Shown one piece after another: positions 26,874 through 34,770 of a stretch of 49,989 nt of DNA. The DNA lies in contig CAZNWE010000024.1 of the NCBI GenBank assembly GCA_964576715.1, forward strand, positions 1 to 49,989, given 5' to 3'. The stretch comes from SLRI01 sp964576715. GTDB lineage: Bacteria > Pseudomonadota > Alphaproteobacteria > Geminicoccales > Geminicoccaceae. The translations under genes and the position numbers were made by a program. The notes under the pieces were generated by a model that saw only the letters and a list, made by a program, of their open reading frames with translations, did not search any database and was not told where the DNA came from. The first letter of the stretch is position 1; the number at the start of each line of letters is the position of its first letter.

Positions 26874-27287
26874 ATGGCCCATTTCACGACGATCAAGGCG
26901 CGCGGTGTCGGTCTTGTCGAGATCTTTCGTAACCCGGCGGCGCGCGAATGGCACGAGCTCATGCGCTTCGCCGACCCGGTGGACGGCCTGCGTGGCTATC
27001 TGATCGACGGTGCCGTCTATGTCTGGGGCTCGCTGCCGTTGCATCGCGATCTCAGGCCCTGGCTCGCGGCCGAGATCGGCACCTCGACCGGCAGTTGGGT
27101 TGGCCTGCAGCTAGCGCCGCTGCTGAACGCGGTCACCGTGACCGAGATGACGACGCCCGAAGGCGAGCCCCTGGCGATCGCTGGTGTGCGTGGGACCGTG
27201 CAACGCGCCATGCCGCTGGTTCGCCTGCTCGGCCGCGATTTCTCCATCCGGCGGATCGACCGCACCCCGGTGCCGGTCGAGGCGTAG
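26874..27287 (+). CDS. conserved-looking protein of unknown function under a CtrA-like promoter
   Basis: A 137-residue soluble protein I do not recognise. It has no signal peptide or membrane segment. Composition is balanced and codon use is like its neighbours, so it is probably a real gene. Start ATG 26874 has AGAGGG about 10 bp upstream; the frame is open upstream of that but non-protein-like. The centre is rich in aromatic and hydrophobic residues (YLIDGAVYVWGSLPLHRDL), the end is basic then Pro/Val. What it has in common with fliW and motA is the box upstream, so a role in motility or cell-cycle control is a reasonable guess and no more. Confidence 0.6.
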   Translation: MAHFTTIKARGVGLVEIFRNPAAREWHELMRFADPVDGLRGYLIDGAVYVWGSLPLHRDLRPWLAAEIGTSTGSWVGLQLAPLLNAVTVTEMTTPEGEPLAIAGVRGTVQRAMPLVRLLGRDFSIRRIDRTPVPVEA

Positions 27288-27697
27288 GGGCGATCGGCGA
27301 GCGCCGGGCGCCTGCCGGGATCGTCGCAGGCCCGACGCTGGACGTGGCGACGCCGCGGCCGTTCGGGCAGTGGCGACAGGTTCTGGCGATCGCGGACACG
27401 GACCATCGCAGCGTGCGGCAGATGCGTGCGACACACGAACGCGCCTGGCAAGCGTGCCTCGACGATCAGGATCAGCGGGTCGGGCATCAGGGCAGTTCAG
27501 CGCGAGCGGTGCTGCAAGCCTGCCGCTTGTTGAGAACAGCATCGGGTGCAGCCACCAAGGTTGCCGGCGTCGCGATTACGGCTCCGCTCTCACCGCCAAG
27601 CCGAGGCGCGGCGAGCCTGTGGCGACGCGGGCGTCGCCATGCTGCTCGACGGCGGATTGCATTGCTGCTGCTCACCATGCGGGGGACTGGCTCACTA
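27288..27697. other. intergenic stretch before the IS element, no gene seen
   Basis: About 410 bp with only shadow frames of mixed quality on both strands and no family motif, RNA gene or clear terminator. It ends at the left inverted repeat of the IS element. Confidence 0.5.
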
Positions 27698-27969
27698 GGC
27701 TCTGCACTCAATTAACCGATTGAATACGATGGATTATCGTGATTCAATGGTTTTGAATCATCAAGAACATGCCCCAACTTTTCTGGCTGAGCGACGAGGC
27801 CTGGTCAATCGTCGAGCCACTGCTGCCCAACAACCAGCCGGGCGCCCGCCGCGTCGACGACCGCCGGGTGATCAGCGGTATTCTGCATGTCTTGCGGACC
27901 GGCTGCCCGTGGCGGAGCTGCCCCGCCGAATACGGCCCATCGACCACCGTGTACAACCGCTTCAATCGC

Positions 27970-28031
27970 CTCCGCGGCCTGCTGGCCGCGTTCCCTTCGG
28001 GAATCGGATGATTGGCCTCCTGGCCAATCAT
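27970..28031 (+). repeat. three-hairpin palindromic element, copy A
   Basis: Inserted between CGC (Arg codon) and TGG (Trp codon) of the transposase. Hairpin 1: CGCGGCC-TGCT-GGCCGCG (27973-27990). Hairpin 2: TTCCC-TTC-GGGAA (27991-28003). Spacer TCGG. Hairpin 3: ATGATTGGCC-TCCT-GGCCAATCAT (28008-28031). Net insertion is 61 bp (27970-28030); the last T is shared with the TGG codon. About 82% identical to copy B. Confidence 0.9.
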
Positions 28032-28144
28032 GGTCCCGGCGTGGTGTCTGGCAGGAGATTTACGAAGCACTCGCCGCCGAGGCGCGGATCGGTGGCACCG
28101 TTGCGATCGACAGCACCTACGTGAAGACCCATCGCTCGGCTCGC

Positions 28145-28207
28145 CCTTCGCGGCCTGGTGGCCGCGCCCCTTCCAGGGATCGGATCAATGGCCTCCTGGC
28201 CATTGAT
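28145..28207 (+). repeat. three-hairpin palindromic element, copy B
   Basis: Hairpin 1: CGCGGCC-TGGT-GGCCGCG (28149-28166). Hairpin 2: CCCT-TCC-AGGG (28168-28178). Spacer ATCGG. Hairpin 3: ATCAATGGCC-TCCT-GGCCATTGAT (28184-28207). It again sits between CGC and TGG (TGGCGCGAA), and removing about 62 bp restores the transposase frame. Relative to copy A, two base pairs in hairpin 3 and two in hairpin 2 are changed on both sides, so pairing is kept. Confidence 0.88.
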
Positions 28208-28770
28208 GGCGCGAAAAAAAAGAGGCGAAAGATCAGGCGATTGGCATATCCCGCGGCGGCCGGAGCACGAAGATCCACGTCGCCGTGAACGTCGTCGGCC
28301 GGCCGATCGGGCTGCTGCTGGGCCCCGGCCAGCAGGCCGACATCCGTGCGGCCGACGACCTCGTGGCGAAGATCGGACCGTTCGACCGCCTGATCGCCGA
28401 CCGTGCCTACGATGCCGACGCCTTCCGCCAGAAGTTGGGTGAGGCCGGCGTCCGGCCAATCATCCCCGGCCGAAGCAATAGGAAGAAGGCGATCCGCCAC
28501 GATCGCCGACACTACAAGCAACGCCGGCGGGTCGAGGCGACCATCGGCCGCCTCAAGGACTTTCGCCGTGTTGCCACCCGCTACGACAAGCTGGACCGAA
28601 TATTCCTCGATACTGTCGCACTTGCGGCAACCTACATGTTCTGGCTGTGATTCAGTCCAGACCCTAACTGCCGCCCATTTTCTGTCCCGGTCGAGACGCC
28701 CGCTGCAGCCGAGCGGTCAGTTCCGGGCATCGCTCGAGGAACTGCGGGCGGTGCACGTTTCGCCGTTTCG

Positions 28771-28803
28771 TTCACGAAGAATTAACGCTGGTGAACTAGG
28801 CTG
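28771..28803 (+). promoter_or_regulatory. CtrA-like box with -10 element before fliW
   Basis: TTCAC-N6-TTAAC (28771-28786; 9 of 10 to TTAAC-N6-TTAAC), then after 9 bp CTAGG (28796-28800) in the context ACTAGGCT, resembling GCTANAWC. It is about 57 bp upstream of the fliW start. The remaining DNA from the IS end (28665) to here shows no gene. Confidence 0.6.
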
Positions 28804-28842
28804 CGGGTCGACGCCAAAGGCCTTCGAAGACTGGAGAAGCCG

Positions 28843-29391
28843 ATGAATGTGGTTGTTCCGCCGTACGACCGCTCAATCACCGCTCTCGGACCATCGGCCG
28901 TGCTGGCTCACGGGCCTGAGCATGCCACATGTGACGCGTTGTCGACGCGGTTCGGGCCCGTGCGGCTGGATCCCGAGCGGCAACTTCGCTTTCGCGGTGG
29001 GCTGCCCGGATTCCCCAGTATCGAGGTGTTTCAACTGGCGCCGCTTCCCGGCGTTGCCGGCGATCTGCAGTTACTGCAAGCGGTTGATGCCCAGACTGTT
29101 GGCTTCATAACATTGCGAATTCCAACCGACAACTCGATAATAAGCAAAAGCGACACGTCCAGTGTGGCGCAAATGCTCGAAATAGATGATCAAGAACTCG
29201 TTATTCTTGCACTGGTCACTCTGTCACCGAGTGAGTTTGGGGTCGAGGCATTTCTCAATCTCCGCGCGCCGCTGTTCATCGATGCGCGACGCAAGCTGGG
29301 CGCGCAGGTGGTGCTCGGCAGCGCGACCTACCCGTTGCGACTGCCCCTCCGCAACGCCCAGGCAACCACGCCGGGCACCATGCCGCGATAG
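28843..29391 (+). CDS. fliW: flagellar assembly factor FliW
   Basis: A 182-residue protein with a 35-residue variable leader and then the FliW domain: FGPVRLDPERQLRFRGGLPGF, F-x-L-x-x-L, LLQAVD, FITL, and the C-terminal NLRAPLFIDARRKLGAQVVL with the last Y-P-L-R-L-P-L. FliW binds flagellin and the carbon-storage regulator CsrA and thereby couples flagellin translation to assembly; no csrA is in the window. The ATG at 28843 has GGAG 7 bp upstream. The centre of the gene (29100-29200) is notably poorer in G+C. It stands alone, 4.5 kb from motAB, and shares its promoter type with them. Confidence 0.88.
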   Translation: MNVVVPPYDRSITALGPSAVLAHGPEHATCDALSTRFGPVRLDPERQLRFRGGLPGFPSIEVFQLAPLPGVAGDLQLLQAVDAQTVGFITLRIPTDNSIISKSDTSSVAQMLEIDDQELVILALVTLSPSEFGVEAFLNLRAPLFIDARRKLGAQVVLGSATYPLRLPLRNAQATTPGTMPR

Positions 29392-29397
29392 GGGGGC

Positions 29398-29544
29398 ATG
29401 CGGGTCGCTCAAGACGTGCTTAATCGGCTCGGTGCGACAATGGCTGATCGGCTTGCCCCGCCGCCGGCTGGAGCGGTAGATGGCCTGATCCAGGCAGGCT
29501 TGCAGGCGCCTCGGCGGCACCGTGTCGTGGTGAGTGCCCGCTAG
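29398..29544 (+). CDS. 48-codon frame directly after fliW
   Basis: ATG at 29398, six bases after the fliW stop, preceded by AGGGGGG. The predicted peptide begins MRVAQDVLNRLGATMADRLA and becomes basic at the end. It is not CsrA, which often follows fliW. It may be a real coupled gene or chance. Confidence 0.25.
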   Translation: MRVAQDVLNRLGATMADRLAPPPAGAVDGLIQAGLQAPRRHRVVVSAR

Positions 29545-30089
29545 CGGCAGATTGGCGGGGTCGGCGACGAGACGGCTTGCCGGCGACCGCGAGCTGGTGT
29601 CGCCCGGTCGATCGCCGGGGCGCTATCGGTTCGTGCTGCAAGGCCGACGCGATCACCCGGTCGTGCAGGCGGGCGGCACAAGGTTGATCGCGGCGCGCCC
29701 ACCGCCCTTGATCGCGCGACGGCGATAGCCGGCCCCCTCCCGGCCGTGATGGTCAGCGGCTTTGCGGGACCCGCAGTGATGCGCTGGTGCCGGTTCGTCG
29801 GACGGCGCGGCGGCCTCGCCGGCAACGACGCCCAGCTGCGGTTCTTCGCCTCGACCAAGACCTGAAGACCGCCACGGCGCTGGTGAGCAGAGCTGTGCCC
29901 GGGAGCGCCTGGCGCCCAAGTCGCGAGAGAACAAACGACGAAGCATGGCGCAGACGCTGGTGTCCCCTCGCACCTGGAGAACAGTCGGCGGCGGGCACGC
30001 CGCTCGGTACCTGGACGTCACGCGAAGCACTGCAAGGGGCTGCTGGCGATGTCGCCGGATGGGACGGGGCGATGGCGGCGCCGGCGTTT
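29545..30089. other. 545 bp without a gene I can support
   Basis: Frames on both strands are arginine/proline-rich and do not match a family. The lytic transglycosylase gene ends at 30090. Confidence 0.5.
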
Positions 30090-32102
30090 TCAGAAGCTCC
30101 TCGGCTTGGCCACGGGCAGCGGCGGCGGACCGAGGGGGCCGATGTCGCGAGCGACGTTCACCGGCTGGACCGCGGCAGTGGCGAGCAGCTCCCGGTAGAC
30201 ATTGCGGCCTTCGATCACCCGCTGCACGTAGTTGCGTGTCTCGCGGAAGGGGATGAGTTCGATCCAATCGATCAGCCCGTGCCGATCGAGGGTGCGCGGA
30301 TCGCCGTGCCGCTCGACCCAAGCGGACACCCGGGGTGGCCCGGCATTGTAGGCGGCCGCCATCATCGCCAGCTCGCCGTCGTAGCGCTCGGCCAGCATGC
30401 CGAGATAACGGATGCCGATCTGCGCGTTGTACTCGGGGTCGCGGTGCAGCAGTCGCTCGGACCAATGGATCCCGAAGCGCTCGGCGATTGCCCTGCCGGT
30501 GGCCGGCATGACCTGCATCAGGCCCAGAGCACCAGCGGAGCTTTGCGCCCCGGTCGCGAAATGGCTTTCCTGGCGCGCGATGGCGAGGCCAAGTGCCGGC
30601 TCGATGGCCTGGCCGATCGGCTGCAAGAGGCCGCGATGTGCCGGGACCGGATACGAGATCAACGGATCGACCACGCCGGCCGAAACACCGTGCTTGCCGA
30701 GTTCGACCACGAGATCCGGGCGCCCGCAGTCGTGGGCGAGGGCCACGACCCGACGCTTGTCGGGCACGTCGAGCAACAGCCGCTCGAGAAACGGCAGCGC
30801 GCGATCGGCCATGTCGAGCGCACAGAACAACCGGACCAGCCTCACCTGGTCCTTGCTGTCGAACGCCGGGTCGGCGCCGTGGATGCCGTTCAAGCGACTG
30901 GCGAGATCGGCGAGGCGCAGCGGCGCACCCATCTCCTCGAGGGCGAGTTGCCCGTAATAGGTGGTCGGATGTTCGGCAGCGAGGCCGAACCACCGAGCGG
31001 TTGCCCGCGGATCGCCCATGGCGTCGGCAGCACGGCCACTCCAGTAGGCGGCCCGCGCCCGGCTGATCGGCGTCGACACGGCATCGTACATCTGCGCGAA
31101 ATGGCCGAGTGCTGTGCGCGGCTCATCGGCATGGCGCAGCGCCAGCCAGCCGACCAGCCACGTCGCCTCGGCGAAGGTCGCTCCTTCACGTTGGCCGTGC
31201 TCTTTGGCGAGCGCATAGGCGGCAGGGAAGTCCCGGTCGCTGAGTGCCGAACGAATCTGGTAGGCTCGCTCGTTCCACCAGAGTGCCGGCCGCCCGAGCA
31301 CCGCAGGCGGCTCGAGGAGGATTTCGCGCACGCCGTCGTCGCGACCGCGCATCCGCCGCCAGCGCATCCGGTCGTAGAGCAGTCCCGGGTCGTTCTGGTA
31401 GGCCGGTGGCACACGACGGATCAGGCCGTCGACGCCAGGGGCCATGGCCTGCAAGCCGAGGCGCGCCTCGGCGAGGGCAGCGTGGCCGCCATCGACCCGG
31501 CGCAGCATCCGCCGCGCCTCACTCTCGCGCCGATCCCAGAGCAGCCGGTCGAGCCGTGCGGCGTGCTCGGCCGGCCCGAGAAGATGGCCGAACTGCTGCA
31601 GAAAATACCGTTCCTCGCTCTGCCCGAAATTATCGGCAACCCAGCTTTGCCGGACCAAGGCTCGACCCTGCTCGGCATCGCCCATGGCGAGCGCCGCCTC
31701 GGCGAGGCGGATCCGCCCTTGCCGTGTTGCCGGACGGCGATCGGCGAAGAAGCCTAGTCGCTCGGCATAGCTCACGGTCTCGTCGATCCGCAGCTCGGCA
31801 TTGGCGCGCACCGCGCCGAGCCGCGGCCAATCCGGGTAGCGTCGCAAAAACGCCGCGTGGCCCTGGAAGTCAATTGCGCCCGAGCCGGCGACGAGCTCGC
31901 GCCACATGATGTAGCGGCGCAACAGCGGCGCGCCCAGGGTCTCGATGTGCCGGCGTGCTACCGGCCACTGGCCGCTGTCGGCTGCGGCCAGCCCCCGCTC
32001 GAGAGCATCGCGGGCGGCCCTGTCCAGCGGGTCTGCGACTGCGACGGGCGCCGGGCCAACGACGCACCAGACGGTCAACAGCAGGAATGCCGCGCCGCGC
32101 AT
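30090..32102 (-). CDS. slt: soluble lytic murein transglycosylase (Slt70 type)
   Basis: A 670-residue periplasmic enzyme that cleaves peptidoglycan between MurNAc and GlcNAc with anhydro-MurNAc formation. A signal peptide is present at the start (hydrophobic FLLLTVWCVVGPAPV then AVAD). A long alpha-superhelical U/L-domain follows, and the C-terminal SLT domain has the catalytic Glu in ARQESHF, then SSAGALGLMQVMPATG and YNAQIGIRYL and the AYNAG motif. ATG 32102 was chosen because the signal peptide begins there; the frame is open further upstream but overlaps dapA antisense and is not protein-like. It is divergent from dapA, 255 bp apart, with no gene in between. Confidence 0.92.
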   Translation of the reverse strand: MRGAAFLLLTVWCVVGPAPVAVADPLDRAARDALERGLAAADSGQWPVARRHIETLGAPLLRRYIMWRELVAGSGAIDFQGHAAFLRRYPDWPRLGAVRANAELRIDETVSYAERLGFFADRRPATRQGRIRLAEAALAMGDAEQGRALVRQSWVADNFGQSEERYFLQQFGHLLGPAEHAARLDRLLWDRRESEARRMLRRVDGGHAALAEARLGLQAMAPGVDGLIRRVPPAYQNDPGLLYDRMRWRRMRGRDDGVREILLEPPAVLGRPALWWNERAYQIRSALSDRDFPAAYALAKEHGQREGATFAEATWLVGWLALRHADEPRTALGHFAQMYDAVSTPISRARAAYWSGRAADAMGDPRATARWFGLAAEHPTTYYGQLALEEMGAPLRLADLASRLNGIHGADPAFDSKDQVRLVRLFCALDMADRALPFLERLLLDVPDKRRVVALAHDCGRPDLVVELGKHGVSAGVVDPLISYPVPAHRGLLQPIGQAIEPALGLAIARQESHFATGAQSSAGALGLMQVMPATGRAIAERFGIHWSERLLHRDPEYNAQIGIRYLGMLAERYDGELAMMAAAYNAGPPRVSAWVERHGDPRTLDRHGLIDWIELIPFRETRNYVQRVIEGRNVYRELLATAAVQPVNVARDIGPLGPPPLPVAKPRSF

Positions 32103-32357
32103 GCGCGAAGGCCAGCGGCGGCACCCCTGAAGGAGCTCGGCCGCCGCTTGCCGGGACAGCACTGTGGGCTTATGATTCTTGGTCACGGTGTTGTTCGCAA
32201 GCTGCCGTCTCCGGTATGGCCACCGGGCGGTCGGTGACGATATGCCCGAGCGTGTGCCCGCATCGCCGATTGCCGATAGCGCCGCCAGCTGCGTCGCCCG
32301 GTCATCATCGCCAGAACATCTGCACCAGCCAAGCCATCGCCACCAGGATGAGCCCGC

Positions 32358-33239
32358 ATGTTTCGTGGATCGATCGTCGCCATCGTAACACCCTTTCGTG
32401 ATGGGCGGGTGGACGAAAAGGCGTTCGCCGAGTTGCTCGAGTGGCACATCGCATCCGGGACACACGGCTTCGTGCCGGTGGGTACCACGGGTGAGAGCCC
32501 GACCCTCGACCACGCCGAGCACACGCGGGTCATCGAGCTCTGCATCGAGGTGGTGGCCGGCCGCCGCCCGGTGATCGCCGGAACCGGCTCCAACGCGACG
32601 GCCGAGGCGGTGAGCCTCACGGCCCACGCCAAGGCTGCCCGCGCCGACGCCGCGCTGATCGTGACGCCCTATTACAACAAGCCCACCCAGGCCGGGTTGT
32701 TCGCGCACTACAAAGCCGTCCACGATGCGGTCGATATCCCGATCATCATCTACAACATCCCTGGTCGCAGCGTCGTCGACATGGCGCCGGAGACGATGGC
32801 GCGGCTCGCCGCCCTGCCTAACATCGTGGGGGTTAAGGATGCGTCAAACGACATCACGCGACCGCTGGTGACGCGCCACCGCTGCGGTGCCGATTTCTGT
32901 CAGCTGTCGGGCGAAGACGGCAATGCGCTCGCCTTTCTGGCGCATGGCGGGCACGGCTGCATCTCGGTGACCGCGAACGTCGCACCCGCCCTGTGTGCCG
33001 CCATGCAGAATGCCTGGGCCGCCGGCCGGAGTGCGGAGGCGCTGGCCATCCAGGATCGGCTGCTGCCGTTGCACACGGCACTCTTTCGCGAAACCAGCCC
33101 GGCCCCGGCGAAATACGCGCTGGCCCGGCTCGGCCGCTGCCACGCGGATGTTCGATTGCCGCTGGTCGAAGTCGGCGAGGCGACAGCGCGCGCCGTCGAT
33201 GCCGCCCTCGCTCATGCCGGTCTCACCGCGAGTAGTTGA
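32358..33239 (+). CDS. dapA: 4-hydroxy-tetrahydrodipicolinate synthase
   Basis: A 293-residue aldolase that condenses pyruvate with aspartate semialdehyde, the first step towards lysine and meso-diaminopimelate. Schiff-base Lys160 is in VGVKDAS, Tyr132 in IIYNIPGR, and the GTTGES substrate loop is at 42-47. An AGGA precedes the ATG at 32358. It is followed by smpB, an order common in alphaproteobacteria, probably co-transcribed. Confidence 0.97.
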   Translation: MFRGSIVAIVTPFRDGRVDEKAFAELLEWHIASGTHGFVPVGTTGESPTLDHAEHTRVIELCIEVVAGRRPVIAGTGSNATAEAVSLTAHAKAARADAALIVTPYYNKPTQAGLFAHYKAVHDAVDIPIIIYNIPGRSVVDMAPETMARLAALPNIVGVKDASNDITRPLVTRHRCGADFCQLSGEDGNALAFLAHGGHGCISVTANVAPALCAAMQNAWAAGRSAEALAIQDRLLPLHTALFRETSPAPAKYALARLGRCHADVRLPLVEVGEATARAVDAALAHAGLTASS

Positions 33240-33268
33240 GCGAACGGCGGCGAGCGGAAGCGGCAGCG

Positions 33269-33748
33269 ATGAACGAGCGATTGAAGGCGCGGCGCAGTAT
33301 TGCGCAGAACCGCCGGGCGTTTCACGACTACGCCATCGAGGAAAGGCTCGAGGCAGGGCTGATCCTCACGGGCACCGAGGTCAAGTCGCTGCGCGAGGGT
33401 CGGGCGACCATCAACGAGGCGCATGCCGGCGAGATGCAGGGCGAGCTCTGGCTCTTCAATGCGAACATACCCGAGTATCGAGGCGGCAATCGTTTCAACC
33501 ACGAACCGAAGCGGCCACGCAAGCTCCTGCTGCGGCGCCGGGAGATCGGTCGGCTGCTCGGTGCGGTCAAGCGCAAGGGCATGACGCTCGTACCGCTGTC
33601 GCTCTATTTCTCGCCGCGCGGCTTCGCCAAGGTCGAGATCGGCCTGGCGCGCGGCAAGAAGGATTACGACAAGCGGCAAACGCTCAAGGAGCGCGACTGG
33701 TCGCGCGAAAAGCAGCGGCTGCTGCGGCATGGCGGCCGCGACGACTGA
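33269..33748 (+). CDS. smpB: SsrA-binding protein SmpB
   Basis: A 159-residue small protein that binds tmRNA and brings it to stalled ribosomes. Family features: IAQNRRAFHDYAIEERLEAG, GTEVKSLREGRA, and the C-terminal basic tail beginning GLARGKKDYDKRQTLKERDW, which mimics mRNA in the decoding centre. I used the ATG at 33269 with GGAAG upstream; a TTG at 33236 overlapping the dapA stop would give an 11-residue leader not seen in relatives. Confidence 0.96.
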   Translation: MNERLKARRSIAQNRRAFHDYAIEERLEAGLILTGTEVKSLREGRATINEAHAGEMQGELWLFNANIPEYRGGNRFNHEPKRPRKLLLRRREIGRLLGAVKRKGMTLVPLSLYFSPRGFAKVEIGLARGKKDYDKRQTLKERDWSREKQRLLRHGGRDD

Positions 33749-33780
33749 GCCGCGCTCGGCTTGGCGAAAGCGACCGCGCG

Positions 33781-33813
33781 GTTACGGAATCTTAACCCCG
33801 CCGCGTCTAGAAC
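33781..33813 (+). promoter_or_regulatory. CtrA-like box with -10 element before motA
   Basis: GTTAC-N6-TTAAC (33781-33796; 8 of 10 to the consensus), then after 10 bp TCTAGAAC (33806-33813), which fits GCTANAWC except for its first base. It is 44 bp upstream of the motA start. Confidence 0.5.
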
Positions 33814-33856
33814 CATGGCGATGGCCGGTGCTCGACGGCCGCGTCCGGGATAGGCA

Positions 33857-34735
33857 ATGCTTTCGATCATCGGCATTCTCATGGTCATCGGCCTCGTCTT
33901 CGGCGGCTATACGCTCGCCGGCGGCAAGTTCGGGATCATCGTCAAGGCCCTGCCGTTCGAGCTGATGATGATCGGCGGCGCGGCTGCCGGCACCTTCCTG
34001 ATCGCCAATGGCGGCCCGGTCGTCAAAGGCGCACTCGGTGATCTCAAGCGCGTGTTCAAGGGCCCGCACTGGACCCGCGACGACTATCGCGATCTCCTCT
34101 CGCTCATGTACGTCATCGTCAAGCTGCTGAAGACCCGGGGTGTCCTTGCGCTCGAGCCGCATGTCGACGATCCGGCGGAAAGCAGCCTGTTCGCCAAGTA
34201 CCCGAAAATCCAGCACGATCATTTCGCCCTCGACTTCATCACCGACACGCTGCGGATGATGACGATGAGCATGGACGACCCCTATCAGGTCGAGGACTGC
34301 ATGCAGCGGCAGCTGAAGAAGCATCATGCCGAGTTGCACGGCCGCGCCAGCGCCTTGCAGAACGTGGCGGACGCGCTGCCGGCAATCGGCATCGTGGCTG
34401 CCGTCCTCGGCATCATCAAGACCATGGCCTCGATCGACCAGCCGGTCGACGTGCTCGGCGGGATGATCGGTGGCGCCCTGGTCGGCACGTTTCTCGGCGT
34501 CTACCTCGCCTACGGCTTCGTCGGGCCGATGACCGCCAAGCTCAACCAGACCTACGAGCAGGATGGCCAGTTCTACGCCATCATCCGCGACTGTCTGGTG
34601 GCCTATCTGCAGGGCCACTCGGCACCCATCGCGGTCGAGCTTGCCCGCGGCAACGTGCCGACCGAGCTGCAGCCGAGCTTCCAGGAGATCGACGAGGTGC
34701 TGCAGGCGCTGCCGTCCGATCCGCTGGCCAGCTGA
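33857..34735 (+). CDS. motA: flagellar motor stator protein MotA
   Basis: A 292-residue inner-membrane protein with four hydrophobic segments: about residues 2-20 and 33-50 at the N-terminus, and about 172-190 and 203-222 after the cytoplasmic loop. Conserved features include the cytoplasmic loop segment HHAELHGRASALQNVADALPA and IGIVAAVLGIIKTM, and the GGMIGGALVGTFLGVYLAYGF helix region. MotA and MotB form the proton channel that turns the flagellum. It is the first gene of motAB, with motB 35 bp on, and a CtrA-like box sits upstream. Confidence 0.96.
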   Translation: MLSIIGILMVIGLVFGGYTLAGGKFGIIVKALPFELMMIGGAAAGTFLIANGGPVVKGALGDLKRVFKGPHWTRDDYRDLLSLMYVIVKLLKTRGVLALEPHVDDPAESSLFAKYPKIQHDHFALDFITDTLRMMTMSMDDPYQVEDCMQRQLKKHHAELHGRASALQNVADALPAIGIVAAVLGIIKTMASIDQPVDVLGGMIGGALVGTFLGVYLAYGFVGPMTAKLNQTYEQDGQFYAIIRDCLVAYLQGHSAPIAVELARGNVPTELQPSFQEIDEVLQALPSDPLAS

Positions 34736-34770
34736 GCGCCGGCGCCGCGCCGAACTGGGCTGCGACAGGC

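Larger units (their letters stand above)
27769..28650 (+). pseudogene. IS5-family transposase, broken by two palindromic insertions
   Basis: Read with the two insertions removed, this is a single DDE transposase of about 250 residues: start FWLSDEAWSIVEPLLP, the conserved NQPGARRVDDRRVISG and GPSTTVYNRFNR, then WSRRGVWQEI, DSTYVKTHRSA (first catalytic Asp), QAIGISRGGRSTKIHVAV, IADRAYDAD (second Asp) and IPGRSNRKKAIRHDRRHYKQRRRVEATIGRLKDFRRVATRYDKL in two adjoining blocks (third catalytic Glu in RVEATIG). Copy A shifts the frame by +1 and adds TGA; copy B shifts it again. The gene therefore cannot make the protein. Confidence 0.9.
27698..28664 (+). mobile_element. inactive IS5-family insertion sequence
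   Basis: The ends are imperfect 17-bp inverted repeats: GGCTCTGCACTCAATTA on the left (27698) and GGGTCTGGACTGAATCA read inward from the right (28664), 13 of 17 identical, both flanked by TA (CTA|GGC and CCC|TAA), the usual TA-containing target. The span is 967 bp; without the two palindromic insertions inside the transposase it would be about 844 bp, the usual size of this IS group. A further inverted repeat GATTCAA/TTGAATC (27741-27759) lies just before the transposase start. The element lies between an unknown gene and fliW and leaves the fliW promoter box intact. Confidence 0.85.

Noticed and set aside
32103..32723. Upstream extension of the lytic transglycosylase frame
   Set aside because: It crosses the dapA promoter and runs antisense into dapA; the signal peptide starts at 32102.
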